Part shown: one piece after another, positions 33,162-39,143 of the stretch
Numbering within the stretch: position 1 is the first letter of the stretch
Layout: each line of letters begins with the position of its first letter
Origin: Lebetimonas sp. JH292
GTDB taxonomy: Bacteria > Campylobacterota > Campylobacteria > Campylobacterales > Nautiliaceae
Direction: 5' to 3'
DNA length: 39,143 nucleotides
Assembly (NCBI RefSeq): GCF_000523275.1
Contig: NZ_ATHQ01000004.1
Location: 1-39,143 of the forward strand
Translations under genes and position numbers: made by a program
The notes under the pieces: model-generated
Database searches by the model: none
Seen by the model: only the letters and a program-made list of their open reading frames with translations
Told to the model about the DNA's origin: nothing

Positions 33162-34861
33162 TGTTTTGCCCATTTGATTGCTGGGATGCCTGCCAGTTAA
33201 AAACTGAAAACGGGAAACGGAAAATTAAAGCAGAGGGAATAACGACTTATCTTTGCTGGAAATTAAACAATTATTTTAATTTTCCGACTGAAAAATCACC
33301 TAAATTTAATGGTAAAAATATTATGTTAAATAAAGTGTTACATAAATTTACAACCATATTAAAATCAACTGAGCCTAAAAAAGTTCTATTTATCAAAGGC
33401 TCAGGAAATATGGGCTTAATGCAAAATGTTACGAAATTATTTTTTGAAAAATACGGTGCTACTTTTGCCGTTGGAAGCACGTGTGACGGAATAGGGGAGA
33501 AGGGTATTAAAAAATCAAGAGGCAAAAGTTTAATTTTACCAATATGGATTATAAAAAATGCTAAGAATATTATTATTTGGGGAAGAAACCCATATGTTAC
33601 TAATATTCATCTTTTGCCTTTAATAAAAAATAAATTCATTGTCACAATTGATGCAATAAATACTAAAACAGCTAAAAATTCTGATTTTTTTATTCAGGTA
33701 AAACCAAATTCTGATTATTATTTAGCTGCATTGCTTTCCCAAATGACAATGGAAAGAAATTTAGTTAAAAAAGATGATGGTTTGGATTTTGAAAAATTTA
33801 AAAAAATAGTTTTTTCTTATTCCAAAAACGAATTAATTGAAAAATCCGGAGTAAATAAAAAACAGGCTGAAAAATTGTTTGAAATAATAACCGAAGGTGC
33901 TGTTGTTTTAACGGGGCTTGGTATTTCTAAATGTAAAGAGTGTTATAAAACCGCATGGGCAGTTGATTCACTTTTTTATATGCTGGATTATTTCGGAAAA
34001 AAAGACAGGGGCGTTGCATATCTCGGAAGCAGCAGTTTTGGGATAAACAACCCTTTTAAAATAAATCATAAAAACAAAGTGGCTCTGTTTGATGTTAATC
34101 TGGATAATTTTGATGTAGTTTTTATTCAGGGGGCAAATCCGCTTGTCAGTTTTGTAAACAGGGATAAATGGAAAAAATTAAAAGAAAAAAAGTTAATTGT
34201 ATTTGGAAAATATTATGATGAAACGGCAAAAATTGCAAATCTTTTTATTCCTACAAAAGATTTTTATGAAAAAAAAGATGTAAGGGGAAGTTATTTTCAT
34301 GAATATGTTTTAACAATGGAAAATGTGAAATGGAAAATGGAAAATGAGCCTTGCTCATCTGGCTGCTTGAAAAACGGCCACGATGAAAGAATTAGTGAGT
34401 ATGAGTTTACAAAATATTTATTTAATGAATTTGGATTTGGAGAATTGAAAAAAGAAGACGAATATATCAGGGAAATTTTAGATTCTAACTTAGAAAAAAT
34501 AAATGACAATGTTTATAAAAAAAAGGTATTTGATAAACCTCCTTACAGCGAAGGTTTTTTTACAAAAGATAAAAAGTTTCATTTTTTAACTGAATTGTTT
34601 GAAAGAAATGAAAAAGAGTTTGAAATTATTACGGCAAAAGAAGCAAAAGCCCTGAATTCACAGTTTAAAAAGGATGAAAATATTTATATAAATCCAGAGA
34701 GTAAAAATATTATGTTAAATTGGGTTAAAAAAAATATCAATAAAAACTCAATAAAATATGATAAAAACATACCCCAAAATATAATTTATACAAAAGGCGG
34801 AACTGTTATAAATGAAATATTAAAAGCAAAAGGGGAAAATGCATATTATGAAATTCAGTAA
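33161..34861 (+). CDS. short molybdopterin oxidoreductase, catalytic-type subunit
   Basis: A 566-aa protein of the bis-MGD (formate dehydrogenase/nitrate reductase-like) family. The [4Fe-4S] cysteines sit at the very N-terminus: C3, C7 and C11 in CPFDCWDAC and C32 in YLCWK. Family blocks include KGSGNMGLMQN, TCDGIGEKGI, IWGRNPYVTNIH, VFIQGANPLVSFVNRD and NLFIPTKDFYEKKDVRG. It lacks the usual C-terminal MGD-binding length and a Tat signal, so it is cytoplasmic and shorter than normal (family usually 650 aa or more). It stands without electron-transfer subunits, coupled to recN. Substrate unknown. A 7-bp tandem repeat lies inside the gene (34317-34344) and looks like an inserted surface segment. 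Confidence 0.78.
   Translation: MFCPFDCWDACQLKTENGKRKIKAEGITTYLCWKLNNYFNFPTEKSPKFNGKNIMLNKVLHKFTTILKSTEPKKVLFIKGSGNMGLMQNVTKLFFEKYGATFAVGSTCDGIGEKGIKKSRGKSLILPIWIIKNAKNIIIWGRNPYVTNIHLLPLIKNKFIVTIDAINTKTAKNSDFFIQVKPNSDYYLAALLSQMTMERNLVKKDDGLDFEKFKKIVFSYSKNELIEKSGVNKKQAEKLFEIITEGAVVLTGLGISKCKECYKTAWAVDSLFYMLDYFGKKDRGVAYLGSSSFGINNPFKINHKNKVALFDVNLDNFDVVFIQGANPLVSFVNRDKWKKLKEKKLIVFGKYYDETAKIANLFIPTKDFYEKKDVRGSYFHEYVLTMENVKWKMENEPCSSGCLKNGHDERISEYEFTKYLFNEFGFGELKKEDEYIREILDSNLEKINDNVYKKKVFDKPPYSEGFFTKDKKFHFLTELFERNEKEFEIITAKEAKALNSQFKKDENIYINPESKNIMLNWVKKNINKNSIKYDKNIPQNIIYTKGGTVINEILKAKGENAYYEIQ
34317..34344 (+). repeat. heptanucleotide tandem repeat inside a coding region
   Basis: Four consecutive 7-bp units TGGAAAA, TGTGAAA, TGGAAAA, TGGAAAA lie in the molybdopterin oxidoreductase gene and encode a MENVKWKMEN segment. 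Seven is not a multiple of three, so gain or loss of one unit would shift the frame. Confidence 0.75.
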
Positions 34862-35246
34862 AAATTCTTTATGTCCATGCGACAGCGGTAAAAAATATAA
34901 AGACTGCTGTTTTAGATGGCATAAATTAAATTCAGCACCCGATGCACTGCTCCTTATGAAAAGCAGATATTCTGCTTATGCTGTGGGCAATGTCGAATAT
35001 ATTATAAAAACCACTCATAAAGATTCCCCTCATTTTGAAAAAGACAAAAAGGCTTGGATTGAATCTATAAAAGATTTTAGTAATAGTTATTTCAAAAAAT
35101 TAGAAATTATTGAATTTATAAATGGAAAAAAAGAGGCGTTTGTTGAATTTAAAGCATATATTGATAATTATATTATGCACGAAAAAAGCCGATTTGTAAA
35201 AGTTGATAAATGGTATTATGTAGACGGAGTACAATATGAAATTTAG
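34848..35246 (+). CDS. YchJ-like SEC-C motif protein
   Basis: A 132-aa protein starting with a zinc-binding SEC-C motif, CPCDSGKKYKDCC (residues 9-21), as found at the SecA C-terminus. A YchJ/NTF2-like domain follows (DALLLMKSRYSAYAVGNVEYIIKTTH, then FVEFKAYI and SRFVKVDKWYYVDG). Role unknown. The start at 34848 gives the usual MxFxxNxxCPC layout; an ATG three codons earlier (34839) has AGGGGA only 2 nt upstream. It overlaps the preceding gene by 14 nt and ends the nadK-recN run. Confidence 0.85.
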   Translation: MKFSKNSLCPCDSGKKYKDCCFRWHKLNSAPDALLLMKSRYSAYAVGNVEYIIKTTHKDSPHFEKDKKAWIESIKDFSNSYFKKLEIIEFINGKKEAFVEFKAYIDNYIMHEKSRFVKVDKWYYVDGVQYEI

Positions 35247-35250
35247 CGGA

Positions 35251-35275
35251 TTTTACAAAATATGGCTTTGTAAAA
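35251..35275. terminator. hairpin between convergent genes
   Basis: TTTTACAAA (35251-35259) and TTTGTAAAA (35267-35275) form a perfect 9-bp stem in the 34-bp gap between the YchJ-like gene and recR. There is no good T-run on either side, so function as a bidirectional terminator is only likely. Confidence 0.4.
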
Positions 35276-35280
35276 AAATT

Positions 35281-35844
35281 TCAAACTTTGTGTCTGAGTT
35301 TTATTGCTTTTGTAAGGGAATTAATATCAACATTTTCAAAATGTACTCCCGTTGGAACACCTTGGGCAATTTGAGAAAATTCAATTTTCAAATCTTTTAA
35401 TTTATCTTCTAAATATAAACTTCTTGCTTCACTTTCAACCGAAGGCGGGAATGCAAAAATAATTTCTTTTATTTTTTTATCTTTTATAAAATTTCTTAGT
35501 TTTTGAATTTTTTCATCATCTAAATAATTTAAAACAAAATAGTACCCGTTGTAACTCCCGCTTTCTTCAATAATCATTATATCTTTTGGGTTTTCCACAA
35601 CTGCGAGTATTTTGTCTCTGTTTGGATTGTCACATATTTCACATATTTCATATTCGCTGAAATTGCCGCAAATTGAACATTCTTTTATATTTGTTACTAC
35701 ATTTTCAATAGCATTAATCAGTTTCATTGCCCTGAATTTATCTTTTGCCAAAAATAAAGCAAGTCTTGTTGCACTTTTTTTGCCAATGCTCGGTAATTCT
35801 TCCAAAGCTTCAATTAATTCATTGATTGAATTTAAATCTTTCAT
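35281..35844 (-). CDS. recR: recombination mediator RecR
   Basis: Part of the RecFOR/RecOR system that loads RecA on gapped DNA. The 187-aa protein has an N-terminal helix-hairpin-helix (EELPSIGKKSATRLALFL, about 15-32), a zinc finger CSICGNFSEYEICEIC (residues about 56-71), the Toprim domain (ILAVVENPKDIMIIEESGSY) and a C-terminal GVPTGVHFENVD segment near the Walker-like end. AGGAG precedes the ATG; TATAAT on the minus strand at 35880-35875 is its likely -10. Single-gene unit. Confidence 0.95.
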   Translation of the reverse strand: MKDLNSINELIEALEELPSIGKKSATRLALFLAKDKFRAMKLINAIENVVTNIKECSICGNFSEYEICEICDNPNRDKILAVVENPKDIMIIEESGSYNGYYFVLNYLDDEKIQKLRNFIKDKKIKEIIFAFPPSVESEARSLYLEDKLKDLKIEFSQIAQGVPTGVHFENVDINSLTKAIKLRHKV

Positions 35845-35895
35845 TTTTCTCCTAATTTTAGTAAAATTTGTGAAATTATAACAAAGGTTGATAAT

Positions 35896-36264
35896 TTGTG
35901 TAACTGTAAAAATAAGTTAAACGATTTTGAAAAATATGTTATTTGCAATAAAGGAACAGAACCGGCTTTTGATAATGAATACTGGGATAATAAAAAAACG
36001 GGTATTTATGCATGTAAATGTTGTGAAAAAGAGCTTTTCAGCTCAGAGCATAAATTTGCCAGCGGCACAGGATGGCCGAGTTTTTATATGCCGGTTGGGA
36101 AAATTCTTGAAGCTCCTGATTTCAGCGGTGGAACGAACAGGGTAGAGGTAATGTGTGCAAACTGTGGATCACATCTTGGGCATTTGTTTGGAGACGGACC
36201 AGCGCCAACTGGACTTAGATATTGTATAAATTCAGTTAGTCTTAAATTTATATCAAAGGTTTAA
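35896..36264 (+). CDS. msrB: peptide methionine-R-sulfoxide reductase MsrB
   Basis: Repairs R-methionine sulfoxide in oxidised proteins. The 122-aa protein has the zinc-binding pairs CKCCEKEL (about 42) and CANCGSHLGH (about 87), the GTGWPSF substrate loop (about 57) and the catalytic cysteine in RYCINS (about 115). It has no signal peptide, so it is cytosolic. The start is TTG at 35896 with AAAGG 8 nt upstream. The following hydrolase gene begins 1 nt after its stop. Confidence 0.93.
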   Translation: MCNCKNKLNDFEKYVICNKGTEPAFDNEYWDNKKTGIYACKCCEKELFSSEHKFASGTGWPSFYMPVGKILEAPDFSGGTNRVEVMCANCGSHLGHLFGDGPAPTGLRYCINSVSLKFISKV

Positions 36265-36265
36265 T

Positions 36266-37003
36266 TTGGCTGTTAGAAATGTAGAAATAGATGATAAAAA
36301 ATTTAAAATTGCTTATGATATTATAAATCCAAATAAAGAAAAAAACATTATTTTTTTGCACGGCTGGGGTAGTAATAAAGAAATAATGAAAGTTTTTAGT
36401 AATAATTTTAATGATTTCAGACATATTTATATTGATATGCCGGGATTTGGAAAAAGCAGTAATGATTATATTTTAACCACTTTTGATTATGCAAAAATAA
36501 TGGATAAATTTTTAAATGAACTAAATATAAAAAAAGATATTATAATAGGACACAGTTTTGGGGGAAAAGTTGCAACCCTTCTTAAACCGGATTTACTTGT
36601 ACTTCTTGCAAGTGCCGGAATAGTTTTGCCAAAACCGATTAACATTAGACTTAAAATAAAATTTTATAAAACATTAAAATTTTTAGGGCTAAGTAAATTT
36701 AGAAAATATTTTGTAAGCAAAGATGCTAAAGGAATGAATGAAAATATGTATGAAACTTTCAAAAAAGTTGTGGATGAAGATTTCAGTGAAATTTTTAGAA
36801 ATTATAAAGGAAAAGTATTAATTTTCGGAGGAGATGAAGACACAGCAGTTCCACCTAAATCAGTTAAAAAACAGGGTGAATTATTAAAAAGTAAAATTAT
36901 TATGTTAAATGGAAATCATTACTTTTTTTTCAACTCACCCAATATGAACAATGCAAAAGAAAACAGAAAAAAAATAGAAAAAAAAATTAAAAAAGTAATA
37001 TGA
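36266..37003 (+). CDS. alpha/beta hydrolase
   Basis: A 245-aa cytosolic alpha/beta-hydrolase-fold protein. The oxyanion-hole HGWGSN (about 32-37), the nucleophile elbow GHSFGG (serine near residue 96), the acid in FGGDEDTAVPP (about 192) and the histidine in NGNHYFF (about 217) complete the triad. The C-terminal lysine-rich tail (KENRKKIEKKIKKV) is unusual. The start is TTG at 36266 with AAAGG 6 nt before it. Substrate unknown. It is coupled to msrB upstream and overlaps a tiny reading frame at its end (ATGA). Confidence 0.85.
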   Translation: MAVRNVEIDDKKFKIAYDIINPNKEKNIIFLHGWGSNKEIMKVFSNNFNDFRHIYIDMPGFGKSSNDYILTTFDYAKIMDKFLNELNIKKDIIIGHSFGGKVATLLKPDLLVLLASAGIVLPKPINIRLKIKFYKTLKFLGLSKFRKYFVSKDAKGMNENMYETFKKVVDEDFSEIFRNYKGKVLIFGGDEDTAVPPKSVKKQGELLKSKIIMLNGNHYFFFNSPNMNNAKENRKKIEKKIKKVI

Positions 37004-37209
37004 AAAAATTAATTTTATTTCTATCTGTCAATGCAAAACTTCAGGCACCTACAAGTAAATACAATCCTTTATACATATTTTTATATGCAGGATAAATGAT
37101 AAAAAAAAAAAAACAGATTCATTCTGATAATAATTTATGTAAGAGACAGCTTTTATTAAAAAAAGAAATTTTAGAAAATCACTTGAAACTACGATAAAAA
37201 GGAGGTCTT
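37004..37209 (+). other. spacer with two tiny coupled reading frames and an A13 run
   Basis: No gene is recognised in these 206 bases. An ATG overlapping the hydrolase stop opens 31 codons (37000-37095; MKKLILFLSVNAKLQAP start). Its TAA is immediately followed by another ATG opening 33 codons (37096-37197), with thirteen A in a row at 37101-37113. The first could resemble the start of a secreted protein. They may be remnants of a deleted gene or chance; no homology is claimed. Confidence 0.35.
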
Positions 37210-37518
37210 ATGAGTGTATTGGTTGAATTTGCTATGTTCCCAACAGATAAAGGAGAGAGTGTTAGTGAATATGTAAGCAGAATTATAAAAATGTTTAAAG
37301 AAAGCGATATCAATTATCAATTAACGCCGATGGGAACAATATATGAAGTAAATACCATTGAAGAAGCCACTGAAATAATAAATAAAGCTTATAAACTTTT
37401 AGAGCCTGACTGCAATAGAGTCTATACAACAATAAAAATGGATATTAGGAAAAATAAAAATAACAGAATGAAGCAAAAAATTGAATCAATTGAAAAGAAA
37501 ATAGGAAAAGTTAATTGA
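37210..37518 (+). CDS. MTH1187/YqgV-type thiamine-binding family protein
   Basis: A 102-aa protein of the UPF0045 family, whose structures are ferredoxin-like dimers or tetramers and whose members have been reported to bind thiamine or its pyrimidine. MSVLVEFAMFPTDKGESVSEYVSRI, YQLTPMGTIYEVNTIEEATEII and CNRVYTTIKMDIRK give the pattern. It has an AAGGAGG site 6 nt before the ATG. The ABC ATPase gene downstream overlaps by 4 nt, which suggests a joint role in small-molecule uptake or handling, although no permease is present. Confidence 0.85.
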   Translation: MSVLVEFAMFPTDKGESVSEYVSRIIKMFKESDINYQLTPMGTIYEVNTIEEATEIINKAYKLLEPDCNRVYTTIKMDIRKNKNNRMKQKIESIEKKIGKVN

Positions 37519-38141
37519 TAAAACTAAAAGGTGTAAAACATCATATTTTGGATATTGACAGTTTGGAAATAAACGACAATACAGTAATTTTAGGGCCAAA
37601 CGGAAGTGGCAAAAGCTTACTTTTAAAAGTTATTACGCATGAACTGTATCCGATGAAATTAACAGAAAGGCTTGTTTTTGGTAAAAAAATAACTTTAAAA
37701 GAGGCTAGGGAAATTTTTGGGATTGTAAATTCTGATTTGGAATATTTTTATAAAAACGAACATATTAGCGTATTTGATTCTATTATTTCATCTTTTAGAG
37801 AAGCTTTGGTTGTTTATAATTTTTTTGAATTCAATGAAAAAGAAAAAGAAAAAACTTATGAAATTTGTAAAAAATTTAATCTTAACCCGAATCAGGATAT
37901 AACTACTCTGTCGCTTGGTGAAATAAAAAAAGTATTGATTGCAAGGGCAGTGATACATAATCCAAAAATTTTATGTTTAGATGAACCTACAAATGGACTT
38001 GACATTAAAGCAAAATATGAATTTTGGGATTTTATAAAAACACTTAATAAAAAACTTATTTTAATCACCCATGATTTTTATGAAATAAATAATTTATTTA
38101 GGAATATTATTATGTTAAATAATGGTAAAATATTTAAATAA
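37515..38141 (+). CDS. ABC transporter ATP-binding protein
   Basis: A 208-aa single nucleotide-binding domain. Walker A LGPNGSGKS (about residues 28-36), a Q-loop-region segment around GIVNSDLEYF (about 74), signature LSLGEIKK (about 131), Walker B ILCLDEPTNGLD (about 152) and switch histidine ITHDF (about 183) are all present. The core resembles YlmA/ModF-type orphan ATPases. The start is TTG at 37515, overlapping the stop of the preceding gene. No membrane permease is encoded here, so it may serve a distant permease or have a non-transport role. Confidence 0.9.
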   Translation: MIKLKGVKHHILDIDSLEINDNTVILGPNGSGKSLLLKVITHELYPMKLTERLVFGKKITLKEAREIFGIVNSDLEYFYKNEHISVFDSIISSFREALVVYNFFEFNEKEKEKTYEICKKFNLNPNQDITTLSLGEIKKVLIARAVIHNPKILCLDEPTNGLDIKAKYEFWDFIKTLNKKLILITHDFYEINNLFRNIIMLNNGKIFK

Positions 38142-38220
38142 GGAAATTTAAATATATTAAACAAAAAAAATATAAATAAATTATTTAATTTAAATGAAAA
38201 ACATTTAAAAAGATTTTTTA

Positions 38221-38703
38221 ATGGATAGACTTTATGCTCCCTGGAGAAGAGAATACCATACTAAAAAACAAAAAGAATGCGTATTTTGTAATATTGCAAA
38301 ATCTCCAGAATATGATGATGAAAATGAGGTATTTTACAGAGATGAAATATGCTTCTTTGTAATGAACAGGTTTCCTTATAATCCGGGGCATTTTATGATA
38401 ATTCCAAACAGACATGTTGGAGAATATGAAAATTTAAATGAATTAGAAGTAACATACATTGCGAAAATGGCTCAAATTGGATGTAAAATTCTAAAAGATT
38501 TTGGAGCGGATGGAATAAATATGGGATGGAATTTGGGATTTGACGCAGGGGCCGGAATTCCAGGGCATATACATCTGCATTTGGTCCCAAGGTTTAAAAG
38601 AGATACAAATATGATGACAACTGTTTTTGAAACCAGGGTTTACAGTGCAGATTTTGATAAAATATACAAAGAAATTAAAAAAATTTCTAAAAAATACCTT
38701 TAA
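38221..38703 (+). CDS. HIT-family protein (Ap4A phosphorylase-like)
   Basis: A 160-aa nucleotide hydrolase/transferase of the histidine-triad superfamily. The catalytic motif is GHIHLHLVPR (about 117-126). The N-terminal MDRLYAPWRREY and CVFCNI (about 19-24) are typical of the diadenosine polyphosphate phosphorylase-like branch, and GFDAGAGIPGH precedes the triad. No good ribosome binding site is seen; the preceding 80 bp is nearly all A/T. A DUF59 gene starts 9 nt after its stop. Confidence 0.92.
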   Translation: MDRLYAPWRREYHTKKQKECVFCNIAKSPEYDDENEVFYRDEICFFVMNRFPYNPGHFMIIPNRHVGEYENLNELEVTYIAKMAQIGCKILKDFGADGINMGWNLGFDAGAGIPGHIHLHLVPRFKRDTNMMTTVFETRVYSADFDKIYKEIKKISKKYL

Positions 38704-38712
38704 GGAGAAAAA

Positions 38713-39021
38713 ATGGATTTTTTTAAAATAGTTCAGACAATAGAAAGCATCCAACATCCGGCAATTGCCACAAGTCTGGTAAATCTTGGTATGCTGGAAA
38801 ATATTGATTTTGAAGGAAACACAGTTAAAGCCACATTTGTATGGCCGTTCGAAGGAATTCCTATAAAAGAGCAAATTATTAATTCTGTAAAAACACCCCT
38901 TGAAAATATGGGGTTAAAACTGGAATATAATGAAAGAATAATGAGCGAAGTTGAAAAACAGAAATTTTTAGAATTGGAAAAAAAATACTGGAGAGGAGGA
39001 AATTCTGGTTGCGGAGTTTAA
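38713..39021 (+). CDS. DUF59/MIP18-type iron-sulfur assembly protein
   Basis: A 102-aa protein. ESIQHPAIATSLVNLGMLENI corresponds to the DP-E-P-x-SIVDLGL-type start of DUF59 domains (as in the N-terminus of Mrp/ApbC, SufT and PaaD), and VKATFVWPFEGIPIKEQII to the second strand and helix. Such proteins help mature Fe-S clusters. The extended C-terminus ends in GNSGCGV with a cysteine. AAGGAG lies 5 nt before the ATG; it is in the same unit as the HIT gene. Confidence 0.8.
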   Translation: MDFFKIVQTIESIQHPAIATSLVNLGMLENIDFEGNTVKATFVWPFEGIPIKEQIINSVKTPLENMGLKLEYNERIMSEVEKQKFLELEKKYWRGGNSGCGV

Positions 39022-39038
39022 ACTTTTCTTAAAAACTC

Positions 39039-39143
39039 GGCCCCATCAAAAAAACTGTGTAAATCCTAATATAGATGTTGAGGATAAAAGAAAGAAAAAA
39101 GTAAAGGATTTACACATGAGTATTTTAAACATTGAAGAATATA
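39039..39143 (+). mobile_element. left end of an insertion sequence (IS256-like?), cut by window edge
   Basis: After the DUF59 gene the sequence GGCCCCATCAAAAAAACTG followed by TGTAAAT (39039-39064) resembles an IS terminal repeat; the ACTGTGTAAA block is reminiscent of IS256-family ends. A perfect 11-bp inverted repeat, GTGTAAATCCT (39057-39067) and AGGATTTACAC (39105-39115), follows and leads to a start codon. Only one end lies in the window, so neither target duplication nor family can be confirmed. Confidence 0.45.
39116..39143 (+). CDS. start of a putative transposase gene, partial
   Basis: An ATG at 39116-39118 with AAAGGA 7 nt upstream (39103-39108) opens MSILNIEEY and runs off the window. 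Nine codons are too few to identify the family; the call as a transposase rests on the inverted repeats just upstream. The ribosome binding site lies in one arm of the 11-bp inverted repeat, so readthrough transcripts could hide it. Confidence 0.4.

Noticed and set aside
39012-39038. GAGTTT...AAACTC hairpin after the DUF59 gene as a terminator
   Set aside because: Only 6 bp with a 13-nt loop, and no T-run follows.

Overview
The window is a compact, AT-rich bacterial chromosome segment. Gene content points to Campylobacterota, most likely the hydrogen-oxidising vent order Nautiliales (Nautilia/Caminibacter/Lebetimonas). The grounds are a hybrid-cluster protein, the remains of a reverse gyrase, a Coo-type group 4 [NiFe] hydrogenase, and a fumarate reductase-type FrdA/FrdB/CCG-protein set, all with short AT-rich sigma70 promoters. 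The taxon is inferred from gene families, not from a database search.

Layout. 1-5.1 kb: hcp (minus) with a perfect FNR-type box in its promoter; a decayed reverse gyrase topoisomerase half (plus); a ClC chloride transporter and a fatty-acid-hydroxylase-family protein (minus). 5.1-11 kb: a non-coding repeat/hairpin block, a phosphoribosyltransferase, a rhodanese-like protein, a frameshifted EamA transporter, argG (minus), then the plus-strand run S4 protein-proS-fxsA. 11.2-24 kb: thirteen tightly packed plus-strand genes, the centrepiece. They encode a six-subunit energy-converting hydrogenase in cooMKLXUH order, a CooF-like ferredoxin, HypA, a GltD/NfnB-like NAD(P)H flavoprotein, FrdA, FrdB and a CCG-domain (HdrB-like) subunit, closed by a hairpin terminator. 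24-28.5 kb: a minus-strand run aspS-feoA-(heptamer repeats)-adk-split CinA-like protein-orphan response regulator-small membrane protein. 28.5-39 kb: an MscS channel with a frameshifted CHAD gene, bacterioferritin (minus), nadK-recN-short molybdopterin oxidoreductase-YchJ-like protein, recR (minus), msrB-hydrolase, a thiamine-binding-type protein with an orphan ABC ATPase, a HIT protein, a DUF59 protein, and the start of an insertion sequence at the right edge.

How it fits together. No CO dehydrogenase is encoded beside the Coo-type hydrogenase, so it probably exchanges electrons between H2 and ferredoxin while moving ions through a double antiporter subunit. The ferredoxin, flavoprotein and fumarate reductase genes in the same unit suggest that reducing power from H2 or NAD(P)H reaches a soluble fumarate reductase, the step needed by a reductive TCA cycle. 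Hcp would deal with hydroxylamine or NO from nitrogen metabolism.

Four genes are interrupted (reverse gyrase, EamA transporter, CinA-like, CHAD). Three of the breaks can be explained by a single base, two of them in homopolymers, so either recent gene decay, slippage or sequencing error must be considered. No tRNA, rRNA or CRISPR array was seen.
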